From Tanypteryx hageni (Eukaryota; Arthropoda; Insecta; Odonata; Petaluridae): a DNA stretch of 64,000 nucleotides. Shown here piece after piece: positions 46,266-59,110 of this stretch. Location of the stretch: NCBI GenBank assembly GCA_028673005.1, contig CM054115.1, forward strand, positions 192,828,370-192,892,369, given 5' to 3'. Numbering within the stretch: the stretch's first letter is position 1; the number at the start of each line of letters is the position of its first letter. A program made the position numbers and the translations under genes. Under the pieces are notes generated by a model. It was not told where the DNA came from. It saw only the letters and a program-made list of their open reading frames with translations, and ran no database searches.

Positions 46266-46510
46266 TAAGGAGTCCCCCCTCTACCAAGTGCCAACGGCCT
46301 ATTTAGGGGCGGATGAGAAGGTGGAGGGGTAGGGCACCCTCTTGCCCTTGGGGTGGGAAACTGCCCCTAAAGGCGGAGGAACTATTTTGATAGTCAACGG
46401 CATAGGATGGAGAAGGCAACAGGAAACCACTCCATTAAAGATCCTATTGGATATCCCGAGGGTAGCAACCATGGAAATCATGGTTGCAGCGACAAGGCTT
46501 AGCCTTTAGA
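46266..46510. repeat. Candidate interspersed repeat with internal inverted words
   Basis: This GC-richer block in AT-rich surroundings has paired words (tttaggggc at 46300, gcccctaaa at 46363; accatggaaatcatggt near 46468) and phrases such as 'gaaggcaacaggaaaccactcc'. It has the look of a SINE or LINE untranslated region, but no second copy exists in the window and no family is assigned. Confidence 0.4.
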
Positions 46511-47958
46511 TGAAGAAGAGATTTGGTTATGACCAATATAGAAAATTTTTTTGAACTTATTTAACCTGGCAATGGTTATCGCATATAATATAAACTCCGG
46601 CTAAGTCTTTTGGTTCAATAACATTAATGGAACATAAGTATAGTTTATTCTACCTCGATAGTATACCAATTTTATATAACCAGTAGTTATTTTCAGCGAA
46701 TTTATTAAAACAATTCCTTTATTATCTGTAAGATATCAGAGCCAATTTACGTGCAAGTTAATTATAAATACATTTTCTTTAGTTATTCATATTTTATTTT
46801 GGTACCGATCATTTCGTATAATTTATTTAATATTTCAAGTTTATTGGAGCATTTTTATTTCGATTTTTATGTTTCAAGGTCCTCATTTATTGCATTATTA
46901 TATTAGTTTGATAAAACATGAACCTGTAATTGAATATGTATGATTCACTATTTATAAAAATTACGTTATCGTTATTACACATCATTTGTAAAAATTTATT
47001 TTATCACTTTGAATAAGTTCAATCAATAAAACCCAAAAAAAATCTGTAGGTACTTTTAATCCAAGAACGTTATTCGTTTTAATTTTTTATAAATCTATCG
47101 AAACTCGCGCTACAGAAACAATTTCAATAACTTTATTCCGCACATCACGGTCTCAAAATTTCTCGCTTTGTACATGCGGTTTATACAGCTGCTCATTAGG
47201 TTCAATGCAGCTTTAAAAGGCCCCATCTACGCCCAACCATCCCCAAATCCCCTTCAACCTTCTTTCTCTCTTCCTCTCCACCCCTCTCCCCCTCCCCATC
47301 TCAAACCTCCCTCTCCTTCATACCTCTCCCTCCCCCTCTCCCTCCCCTCCCCCTCTCCCTCTTCCCCCTCCCTCTGTCTCATATTAAAGCGTGCAATGCA
47401 CGAATTCCTTACGCATATAGTATACATACATACAAATAACAAATATATAGGCGATAATACAATCTCAAGGTTTAAAAATGACACGGTCGGCAAGGTAACA
47501 TATCGTTAAAAAGCTTAAATATTTCATATAAATATGATTTAAAAGTTAAACCTGAGCAAATATTTGTCGTAGTCAAAATGCGAAGATGGGAATGAAAAAC
47601 GGTATTTGTTTTTTTTAGAACGGTGTAGGTCCGACGATCGTAGAGCAATTTTTTCTAATTTTAATTTGCAAAAGAATAATTGCCTGTAAGGCGAAAAATC
47701 AATTTTTACGTGTCATCTTTTAGGAAAAAGAAATTGCTACTTCAGTTGAACACAGAACATTTGGGATTTTGTTTCGTAAATGACTTTGACCATAAGAGAC
47801 AAACATTCCTAACATATTTAACACTTATTCATACTCTGAAAGTTTGTTACAAAATGCATTACTCTCAGTCAGTGGCGCGTGGTGGGAGTTGTTACAGACG
47901 GTGAAACAGAAATCATTATATATAAACGTTTCTTACACAGGAAGATATAACAGACAAG
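46511..47958. other. Unannotated stretch with pyrimidine run
   Basis: A CT-rich tract lies at 47224-47376. Otherwise this is AT-rich sequence with no family-like frame. Confidence 0.55.
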
Positions 47959-49362
<1,404 letters not shown>

Positions 49363-49440
<78 letters not shown>

Positions 49441-49442
49441 AC
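49363..49442. repeat. (TA)n(CA)n microsatellite
   Basis: TA units with one TATG interruption, then CA units. Confidence 0.95.
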
Positions 49443-49445
49443 AAA

Positions 49446-50526
49446 TGTAGAAGTTAGGACGGTACGATATGATGTATGCTAGAGCACTTGAATTAGAAGG
49501 TATGAAGTCTAATGAAAATCGTGGTAAAGGATTATGAATACGGATGAGAAGATAGTATCAGAGACAATGAATGTAGTATAGTAATGTGAAGAATACATTA
49601 AGGAACTATAAAGCAGGCAGGCTGGATCTGTAAAAATAGAACTGGAGGATGAGGAAAATATTGAAAAAGACAACATAGGACCACGTATTATGGAGAGTGA
49701 AGTAGAAAAAGCGATAGAGAAACTAAGGAAAGGAATAGCCACAGGCAGCGATGGAATACCGGCTGCGATACTTAAAGTCATGGAAGCAGAAGGACTAAAA
49801 GAGATCACGAAATTAATTAATAATATTTACCACATGGGAGAGTGGCCTCGGGATATCCTGGAAGTGACAATGATCTCTCTAAGGAAGAAGCCAAATTAAT
49901 ACAGTGTGAAGACTACGGAACGTTAAGCCATCTGTCACACACATCGAAGACCATCACTAGGATTCTTATTTAAAGGCTGGAGAAAAGGGCAGAAGAAATG
50001 CTAGGGGAAGATTAATTCAGTTTCAGAAAAGGAAGAGGAACTAACGATGCTATAGGGGTAGTTAGCATAATATCATTAAGGACAATAGAGTACAGTCAAG
50101 ATATCTGCGTATGATTCGTTGACTGGCAAAAGGCCTTTGATAGAGTAAATTGGGAAATGTTGATGAAGATATTAAAGGATATAGGGGTAGACTGGAAAGA
50201 CAGGAGACCTGCGGTGAAAATATCGGTACATGACTAAGACAGGGCTGCTGCCTATCGCCGACCCTATTCCATATATATGAAGAAAGCGTAATGCAAGAAG
50301 CGTTAGAAGGCACAGGAGAGTCCAAAATTGGAGGAAGGTTTATAAGAACAGTGAAATACGCGGATGATCAAGTACTTTTATCAAGAAGGGAAGAGAAATT
50401 CCAGAAAATGATAAGTAGACTGTAATAACAGGTAGAAAATAAGGTATGAAAAAAATACAGAAAAATCCAAGATCATTTGGATATCTGCCAAAGAAGAGAC
50501 TTTAAACATAAGCATTGAAGGAAAGC
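49446..50526 (+). pseudogene. Endonuclease-RT LINE, internal fragment (second copy)
   Basis: It matches 25233-26295 of the LINE at 23721-27987: 'atgatgtatgctagagcact', then LRKGIATGSDGIPAAILKVM (frame of 49690-49899), a DWQKAFDRVNW-like stretch near 50125 and KYADDQVLLS near 50355. It retains the ~85 bp of RT fingers that the other copy lost, but has many stops and indels. Both edges are internal to the LINE, so the fragment has been carried or cut by rearrangement and joined at 50527 to a Penelope-like element. Confidence 0.85.
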
Positions 50527-51435
50527 CTTTTATTCTTACCTCTTCCTCCCATCAGTCCCTCTTTAACAACCTTTTTGCCAATCCTCCACTCCTCTCCTTC
50601 CTCCGGCCCCCAAATTTGGGAAATATCTTGTGGAGGAAGGAACTTCTACCACGCTTCTTGCAATAGGTTCCCACCCCTGCGGAAAACCTCGCTGCCTCAC
50701 TTGCCCTATCCACCTACCATCATCTTCTTTCTCGAGTCCCTCCACCAACATCACCTACCCCATCACCTCCAGAAGCAACTGCACCACCCGTAACGTCATT
50801 TACCTCCTTACCTGCACCCTTTGTCCCGCGTTTTACGTAGGCCTCACCAGCAATCCGTTAAACATCCGAATGAACGGTCACCGGAATAGCGTTTCTCTCA
50901 GACGCCCCCTCCCAGTTGCATTACATGCTAATACCCACAATGTCCCCTTCAATAGTTGCTACAATGTTAGGATTATTCGCGCTTTACTCTATGACACTCC
51001 TGCCCCCCTTCTCCGACACTGGGAACTAGCACATATCCATCTTCTCGACTCTTTCTCTCCGCCTGGCCTCAACCTCCGCTAACCCTATTAGCCCCCTTAC
51101 AATGTCTCCTTGTTACTTTGTAACTATTCGCACTCTACCTCATCACACTCCCTCTTTATTGGCTATCCACCCCTCCTACTCCCCACCTCCTCCAATCATC
51201 AACCTTCCCACATCACACTGTCATTCCCCGCCCAGTGTGTCAATTTACGTTACTCTTTCGCTGAAGAAGGGCATAGGCCTGATAAGCTTGCGTGTGTTTT
51301 TGTGTTCGTGTGTTTTACGTGTCTCTTCGACGCCCCCAGCAGCCTGCCAGCTTGGTCCTCAACTTGGTGAGTGTCCGCTGGGCTTCCCTCAACACCTTGT
51401 TGCCACCCTCATCACTACCTTTTCTTTTCCTTTAG

Positions 51436-51437
<2 letters not shown>
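50527..51437 (+). mobile_element. Penelope-like element, 3' part (endonuclease and tail)
   Basis: It includes a short RT-to-endonuclease linker remnant (PPNLGNILWRKELLPRF in one frame), the GIY-YIG frame to 51082, about 350 bp of 3' region with a hammerhead-like motif (51261-51290), and a following (TA)n tract. The RT domain is missing, replaced by the LINE fragment to the left. Penelope-like elements are the retroelements known to carry a C-terminal GIY-YIG nuclease. Confidence 0.85.
50630..51082 (+). pseudogene. GIY-YIG endonuclease domain of Penelope-like element
   Basis: The open frame of 150 codons shows GSHPCGKPRCLTCP (residues about 18-31, the Cys-rich linker typical of Penelope-like elements), then NVIYLLTCTLCPAFYVGLTS (about 55-74), corresponding to the GIY...YIG pair with the extra C-x2-C insertion, then LNIRMNGHRNSV with the conserved Arg and His, and RHWELAHIHLLDSF, which carries a late Glu. 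The frame ends naturally with GLNLR and TAA. The N-terminal join is artificial: a frameshift separates it from the linker at about 50625. The role was strand cleavage at the target during retrotransposition. Confidence 0.85.

Positions 51438-51493
<56 letters not shown>
51438..51493. repeat. (TA)n microsatellite
   Basis: About 28 TA units follow the Penelope-like tail. Confidence 0.96.
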
Positions 51494-51494
<1 letters not shown>

Positions 51495-52918
51495 TCAAAT
51501 ACGCACGAGGTTGAATTAATCCTCTGCACATCTTAGTTTCTTTCATCGTTTTTATAATAAAAACTGGAGATTTTTATGTTATCCAAGGAAGATACGTATG
51601 TTTATTAGTATGTTTCCACGCATTATGAGCATGCAAAGTATAAATATCTTTAATTAAAATGAGAGATTCGAGGTAAGAATAATTGTGATATCCCTCGAGG
51701 ACTGTTTTCATTTCGCGATACCATGGCGATCATGTCGCATTTGCATCAAAACGCCCCTTTTCCCTCCCTGTCTCTCTATCCCTCTCTCACTCCCATCTCG
51801 ACGTCATAATATAATGCCCCTCGGCGGTTATCACAGCAGCGAATCTCTACTTCTGCGATGCTCAAACATACCGAGTCGGGGATGAAACCGATCCGGCGAC
51901 AGTCTTTTGTTAGAGAGAGTATAAAAAAGGTGGCGTTGCCCTCGAAGGAATATCAACCGAGATGCGCCCGAGTCGTCGCGTTTTCATTGCAAAGAGAGAA
52001 GACGACTCCCATTGCCCTTTCCCGACTGCGTCCCTTTGAAATAAGACACCAACTTCTCTTATCTCTCCCTCCCCTCCCTCATTTCCCCCTTCTTCCCTCC
52101 CCCTCCTTCCCATTCTCCCCCTCATACCTACTCCCCAATGCCGCGCGGCTTGCAAAAACCACGCTAATCGCACTCCCAACGTTTGAAAAGTCGGATTTCG
52201 GTGACCGTTTGCGGCGGTAACTCTGCGGATGATCGCACGCGGGGATTGGCGCTGTTTGACAAATTAAGTCCGGGGCCATTTGTCACTGCTTCTCCCTCGC
52301 AGTGGCAACATTTGCTGCGATGAAAAGGTAAAAGTTTCGTCTCCCAGCGGTACCAGCACTCGCACTGGTTTCAAAGTTTCCCTCTGGCCTATTTCTCGGA
52401 CCTCGCGAAACAAGTGTGCTAGAGATCGCTGTTCTCGCTTTGTGCGATGAAAAAGTAAAATGGATGGAGTTTGCTTATTTATTTTTTACTTTGGAAACGG
52501 CAGCAGCTGTGTTACGATAGAAACATACACAATTTGTAAATGTTCTCGAAGCAAGTTGCCGATTAAAATTTCCATTATATTCTCCCGAAGAAATGGGGTC
52601 ACAACCGTTGTATGAAGTGATCGCGATCGTAGGTTTTCATCAGTAATTTGATCTTTTGAGAAATAACGGAAATTTAATAAATTAGGGAAAAGTAGAGTAA
52701 GTACGAAGAATTTCTTGCGCCTAGAACAAATTATATATTTAGAAAAGTAATAAAATTTACTTGGAGACAGAGATAAATAAATCTAAATTACCTGTTAAAC
52801 AAATAATATGAATTCGTGTGAGGGATAAAGAAGAAGGGGTGGACAACCTGGCCAAGAACAGGAGCCTCAATACTACAACGGACGTCACCGAAGATCCGCA
52901 GTAACACGCGATGTGCTG
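51494..52918. other. Unannotated stretch, moderately GC-rich
   Basis: Several short frames (such as 51858-52220, 120 codons) overlap on both strands and have no family features. A CT-rich tract lies at 52055-52130. The sequence between 51690 and 52450 is less AT-rich than the rest and appears once in the window, so it may be ancestral host sequence, but no exon can be supported. Confidence 0.5.

Positions 52919-52971
<53 letters not shown>
52919..52971. repeat. (TA)n microsatellite
   Basis: About 26 TA units, followed by T-rich sequence. Confidence 0.96.
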
Positions 52972-52974
<3 letters not shown>

Positions 52975-53046
52975 TTATATATTTATTATATATCGACGAC
53001 TCTTACAGAGGAGGAGGATATAACATACATATAACAGGAGGATACT

Positions 53047-53759
53047 AATGTTTAGGCACTTCCAGATGTGCTGTAGATTCGAAATTTTTTTCATAGGTAG
53101 GACTTTGTGCAAAACCGACTAGAAAAAACGAAAATCTTGAAAAAGTGCAACAATGCGGCCGCTAAAAATTCGCAATTGTTTAAACAAATTTTCAAGTTTT
53201 AAATATTTCCGCATGTGCTACGGTGCTGAAATTTTTTTTATAAGTAGAATTCTTAAAAAAACGAAATAGGGATTATACAAATTTAGATATTTTAATTTGT
53301 TTGGCAGTTAAAAAATTTTAAAGTTTAAAAAAATAGATAGCTGTTTAGGTACTATGGGATAAGCTAGGAAGCTAAAATTTTCAAATTATTTACAGAGTAG
53401 TAAATTTGTGCAAATAAACATTTCAATTTTACCATATCTGAGTTGTGGGGGCCGTTAAAAATTATTTCAATTTAAACAATTAAAAAATATTATTTTACTT
53501 CTAGAAATGCTACAACTTTAAAATTTGGCTAAAATGTGTAGAATTTGTACCCCATAATGAAGAAAGTGTAAAATTTTTAAAGTTACAAAATTTGAGAATT
53601 GTTTTAAACTATTATTTTTACATGTGGGAAAAACGAAAATCGCTGCGAAGGTGAAATCTTTAGAATTAAAAGAATATTTGTGATGATGAAATGTCTGTCT
53701 GAAAAATGAATGTTTTTTCAAGGTGATATGAAATGCTTGCAGTATGCAAGCACCCACTA
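53047..53759 (-). mobile_element. TIR element with hairpin ends, copy in inverse orientation
   Basis: Its right edge, reverse-complemented, is TAGTGGGTGCTTGCATACTG and continues CAAGC, the left terminal repeat of the family. Inside, 'cgaaaatcttgaaaaagtgc' and 'taaaaattcgcaattgtttaaac' match the reverse complement of 49015-49075. The opposite end is not clear; a duplicated internal module (53065-53130 versus 53200-53270) lies there. Confidence 0.65.
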
Positions 53760-53762
53760 CTA

Positions 53763-56700
53763 GTATATATATATATAATCAACATGTGTAGCAGTTGTAG
53801 CATGTAAAACTTAACTATAAAACGCTAGCTCTCTTGGTCACTTTGTGATTCTGTCCGTAACGCTCGATATCTCAGACAATTCGACCAAATTTGGTAGGAT
53901 TCCTATGATATAATTTTATAGCAAAATTATATGATTTGTTTTTTTATTGATTACAAATCCCGTTTTAAACGAACTAACTCATCTAGTAGTAGTAATAAAA
54001 ACAAAAAAATCTTCTTTTATTCAATGGAATTTCTGGCAATCTCTGACAATTTAATTACACATTATAATCGCAAGATTATGGTATATGTAAGGGGACCAAA
54101 GTTTCAAAGAGCCGTATATAAACTCTGAAAGAGTCGCATCCTCCTCCTGAGATGCCGATTGGCTACCTCTCACCTGGAGGGAACTAGTATATCACAAAGC
54201 GATTTCTCACCACGTACTAATGTTTAATATTGAACAGACATATTCTGAATTGACAATTCAAATAAGGAGCAACTTCATAGCATGCAGGAAGCAACGCATC
54301 GAATTTTGATCGAGATCGTGTATTTTTATTTTATTTTTCTACTTAATTCATATTTACATATTGCATGAACATTGTGAATAACAATTACATAGAGACATAA
54401 ATATAAACATGCGAGTTACTGTTTCGTTGTTAAGAATATTAGGATATAGGGAATTAATAATACATTGCCATTTAGATGATTAAGAAGAAAAATACAGGTG
54501 ATAACAGAAAAACGTCAAGGACTTTAATTCCTTTCATTCCATCATAATGGTTTTAACTTTCGTCCTCACCCGATAAATTCTTAAGAGTTTTCCGAAATTG
54601 ATACGGAGCTGTTGGATTTCATTCTCAAGCGACATAAGACAATAGCATTTTTATTATTAAACTTATAAATCTGTCCGCCAATATTCTTATCTAAGTTATA
54701 CAAAGACACAGGCCCATTTTTTCCGCGCTAAAATAATTAATTGATAATATGTCGGTCAAAATAATCATGATCTCAGTTGAGTCGAAGAAGAGAAAGCAAT
54801 GACGTGACCTCTCTCCTAAAAGACGTTTATCAGTTCCAATCCTGTAAATTTAAGAGATATATAAAATGGATCCCCCAAATATAACACTGCTATTAAAACA
54901 TTCAATTTCTCGAAAAATCGTATTTTCTCAGTTCTCATTAGAAAATTCATCATAGTTTTGCGAGGTTTCAATTTTTTGATTGAAACATGAAATTTTGCGT
55001 TTAAGTTACCTTATCTATAAACTGAGAGAAGTGTTTTTGCTTATGACGCAGTAGAAGTTTGCACCTGAAAGTCCTATGTAGGCATGGCTATTACTTTCCA
55101 ACAAAATAAAAACATTTTTTCCAACTTTAGAAAACCCACTTAAACAAATAATACCCTACCCGTATTCTCCAACCATCACAGTACATACATATAAATAAGC
55201 AGACTCCTGATAAACATCTCATTCTGCAACCTAAACCCGAGAAAGATCGTCAAAAATTGTTTTTGAACCAATTTCACTGACAAACTGCTGCAATAACAAC
55301 AAAGACAGACTCATCAATCTCCCCCAACCACACCTTCCCCCATGAGTAAACTAAATTCTATTGATGACTTTGCAAATAAAATCTGCAACAGTTTACCTAA
55401 AGAAAACTCCAGGGTTCTACAGTGAATTAAATTTAAGATCACTTCTTTTCCACAGTAAAGATAAAATTGACAATGTACCCGAGTTATTTCAATTCATCTA
55501 ATACTGATCAAATTGGCGGAAATTCGTTGACAACAGTTAACTCTCGCCTCTCCATTCACATAACCACGGAATTTCCAATACCTTATTTTTACGTTCCCCA
55601 CGCCATTCCATTCTAACTTTATTAGTAATGCGGCTAAAAATTCTTCGCCTGATGAGGACGAAAAGTCTTAGTAACTCGTAGGGTATTGTAAATAATTACT
55701 GAGTGGTTTTATTTGAAATAATTTCTCATATCTTTTATTACCGGCCGCGTGCTTTCATAAGTCGTGCGAAATAATTGATCGCCTACAGATCCAAACACTC
55801 TGGAATGCTATCCTGATCCGATTTCGTTATATACACGCATGTTTTGTGTGAAAAAGCCCCATATTAAGATCTGCAGAGACTCTGATTGGCCACCCGTGAT
55901 ATAATACTAATGATGTGTCATTCGTAAAATTTTATCGTTAAGTTTTAGTTTACTTCAAGATATTTTTTTGCAAAACTGGTGACTTGTAAATTAAATGCGC
56001 ACATTGCTCTTGCGTAGTTACTAAATCGTTGTAAGACTATATAACCGTTATTATAATATCATGTAGGGGTTTGTGTGCAACGTTGACGTCATCAATGGCA
56101 CTTTTTAACGCGTTCCCGTTTACGTGGAAGGTTAAAATATCGCAGGAATATTTGATCAAGATATAAAAATTAAATGACAAAGAAAAATAGGAACAAAAAC
56201 CCCGGTTTCAACTCCAGGGGGCGATTTCCGTTTCCAGTAAGATAACACGTAAAAATCGTTTTTATAAAGTGTAGGTTTTTATTCTATTTGAAATTAAAAT
56301 TAGAAAAAAATTCAGTTACGATCTTCGAATTTAAACTGTTTTAGGAAACTATGAAGTTACTTATTCTCTTCATCTTTTTCCGCTTACCATTAGATATCTC
56401 TCATATATTAACATTTGAATCACATATTTTGGGAAAATATCGGCTTTTAAACGGGATGATGCCTTATCGACCACGTCAATGTTAAACTTCGAGAATCAAT
56501 TGTTGTCTCAACTCGCATACGTGTAATATATACGAGTGCATAGATTGCCTCAAATTATCTTAGGGTTTTTCGCGAACTTGGGTAATCCTAATGGGACTGG
56601 GATTTACTTTGGATTCTTTTACTTATCGAAGCGACTATATAGATGTAGAGATTAAGAGAGAGGGGGATGTGGGTAGGGGGATAGGAAGGAAGAGATATAG

Positions 56701-57225
56701 AATGAAAGGTACATAGAGAATAAGGGAGGTTTAGACTTAAAAAATGACGGGAGGAAATAGGTAGAGGAGATTGAGAAAAAGAGGGAGAGCTATGGATTGT
56801 GACAGGAGGGAATGAGAGAAGGATGTTGGAGAAAAGAGGCAGAAAGAGGGGGGGAGACAGAGGGAAGGAGGGAGAGAATATTATAATTTATCCGACATAT
56901 GACGGGAAATAATCTAATTGAGCATAAACCTTCAGTGAAAGTTGGCTCGTGAATACTATCTACGTTTATTTTGGAGGCTAATTCATTGATAATAACTAGA
57001 ATTGAATACATACACGCAAAAACGGGCTAACCCACTCCTTTTAAATAGAGAAAAATTGAGTTAAGGGAAGCTTTCAGAAATAACAGAAAGAATTTCAATG
57101 GCTGTATTACATTATCAAGAGCTTCGGTGATGTTAGATTTGTCAGGGTTTGTTAGTATGCGTAGTGTTCAACAGATAGCAGCATTTAACACATTTTTTTA
57201 CGGTTAGTCCCTTTTTTCGCGCATG
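53763..57225. other. Long unannotated stretch
   Basis: AT-rich, with only short random frames (for example 53931-54128). A 'ctgatgaggacgaaaagtc' motif at 55649 may be a ribozyme-like relic. A GA-rich tract lies at 56655-56880. No gene is supported. Confidence 0.55.
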
Positions 57226-57229
57226 TCCT

Positions 57230-57735
57230 CAATTTTTGATGGTGTTATTCTATCATTCGGTAGGTTTTTGGCTCATGTAACCTTTCTCATACGAGAACAT
57301 TTACTCCATCTTTTCACACCTTTTTTTTGTAATGCATCTAATATTCCTTTACTCGCCCTAGATCTTCTCTTTTGTCCTAGCATCCTCCCTTCCATGATTA
57401 CATTCAGCAAGTAACAAGTAACAAATTCCATCTGTTCCAATCTTACTCTATCCATTGTAATAAAGACTTCAGATTATCTGCTCTTGGCAAATCTCATAAT
57501 TTTATTTTTCCCCATTAAATTTTGAATGGAGTATTCTTTTAATTTAAGGAGATTACTTACATCTTCAACCCCTTTTCCGAATTACACACACTATGCTTTT
57601 TCATTTACAAATCAGAGTTGATTGAGTTCCCTCTTAATTTTACTCGTTTCTATGTCATCTCATTCTTCTCTTATCGTTTCTTCGGCATAAATATAGAATA
57701 ATGCTAGCCAGAGTAGGTAGTCCTGTCCCATACTT
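57230..57735 (-). pseudogene. Decayed endonuclease-RT LINE, 3' half
   Basis: On minus, a block near 57730-57640 reads QDYLLWLALFYIYAEETIRE, a worn form of the RT motif 'RQGC.LSP.LFNIYAE'. Further on come GKNKIMRFAKS, LEQMEFVTCYL and VIMEGRMLGQKRRSRASKGI, which correspond to 'KTK.m..s', 'LeqVd.F.YLG' and the C-terminal 'eGk..GkR.RGR' region. A large deletion joins CYL to NVIMEG. It belongs with 58600-59110 as one element. Confidence 0.7.
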
Positions 57736-58136
57736 CTTCTAGCGTTTCCAATCTGATTCTCCCTCTACCTCCCTTACCTCCGCAGTCTGGTTCATATTGT
57801 GATTGTTGCGGCACAAGAGCGCTCGCGCGATTTTGTAACAACTGCAGGGCACTACTGGAGTCGAACTCTGGCAGTTGTTTACTTTTCCCACTAGGTGTCT
57901 CTGCGAGAGGGGAAAAATGTCAAGCGGCAGTGAAGAGGAATTCGCCATGAGGTGGAGTAAAAAATTGTCACTACCAAGCGCTCTCAACGACCTATCAGTG
58001 CCACGTTATTTTTCCTTGTACTAGCTAACGTCCTCGTGGCTATTGTCATTACCTATGTTCTATTCTAATGTAATTTCTATGTATCTTGGCTTCCCCGGCA
58101 ACCTTCAAATAGACAGTCCACTACAAGTACCAGGGC

Positions 58137-58545
58137 ATCAGAGGGTGCCAGTGGCGTAGTGGTTAGGACGCTGGCAGCTACTTGCCTGCTGCTTGAAAAG
58201 GCAGCGGGTACGAATCCTGCGCAAGTAGGATTTTTCCAAGGTCGCCCGGCCCCCAGTTTGTGTGGTTTGAGGAGACCGCGCAAATTCAGCTGTTCCGTCC
58301 CTCGGAAGGGACGTTAAGCCGTTGGCCCCCCTGGTGTTCTTCGTAAGAGCAGGCAAATGCTGGCAACGGGTTTCCCTCCTCCCTTCCCCGGCTATTCATT
58401 GCACTACCTCTGAGATACCCTCTGGGCGTAGGACAGAGGCGAATCGGCTTGGCAGTCTTTCTTCCTAAATTTTTAAAACTGATCAGCTATTCATTGCACT
58501 ACCTCTTATATACCAATTGCGCGTAGGCAAGAGGAGAATCAGCAG
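58137..58545 (+). mobile_element. tRNA-derived SINE, copy 2, with tandem 3' units
   Basis: The head GTGGCGTAGTGGTTAGGACG (box A) and GGGTACGAATCCTG (box B-like), plus the body, match 45011-45290. After the body the phrase 'gctattcattgcactacctc' with 'gcgtaggacagaggcgaatc' occurs twice (58389-58455 and 58489-58545), a tandem 3' unit. It lies inside the segment separating the two halves of a minus-strand LINE. Confidence 0.82.
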
Positions 58546-58599
58546 GTCGTAAAAAAAGCGCATCTACGTATTTATTTTATGTTGCAAGGACGAAGGCGT

Positions 58600-59110
58600 A
58601 ACAGTGATTCTTGACTAATAGTTTATCTCTCCAATTTAGTTCTGCTATCCTCAACACTTCTACCCCATATACCTCTATCAAAGGTCTTTTCAGAGTCCAC
58701 AAGGCACACGAATACATCTTCGCTGTATTCAATGTTTCTTTCCACCGAAGTCTTCAACACCTCAATGGCGTCTCTAGTGCCACGACCTTTCAGACACCCG
58801 AACTGGTCTACACCTATATAGTAATTCGATTTAACTTCCTGACTGCCGCTTAATATCTTCAGAATAACTTTATCTGCATATGGAATGTAACTGATTTTTA
58901 TACGATATTGACATTTGTTAGCTTTGTCCTTCTTCTTCTACGGAATCAATATTGATCTATTGGCGTCTTTTGGCCTCTCTCCCTCTTCGTATAATATACG
59001 AGACAATTTATAAAAACGCTCTTTGACCTCTTTTAATTATTACTTTAACATTTCTATATGGGGATCTTCAATTCCTGTTGATTTCCTTAAATTTATATCC
59101 TTATGAGCCG
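58600..59110 (-). pseudogene. Decayed endonuclease-RT LINE, 5' part of RT
   Basis: The minus-strand translation shows, through frame changes, VDQFGCLKGRGTRDAIEVLK, then NIEYSEDVFVCLVDSEKTFD RG, matching 'DQFGFrkgrgTRDAI' and 'Fvd.eKAFDRv.W' of the LINE at 25720-25860. Upstream, a worn 'GIEDPHIEM' block resembles 'G.DgIP.E.L'. Many stops are present. The following RT motif resumes at 57735. Confidence 0.72.

Noticed and set aside
51858..52220. 120-codon frame in the less AT-rich stretch
   Set aside because: Frames of similar length occur on the opposite strand, the composition is Pro/Leu-rich from CT-runs, and no splice or domain evidence supports an exon.
57845..57875. Second box-B-like word ggagtcgaactc
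   Set aside because: No box A or tRNA fold around it.
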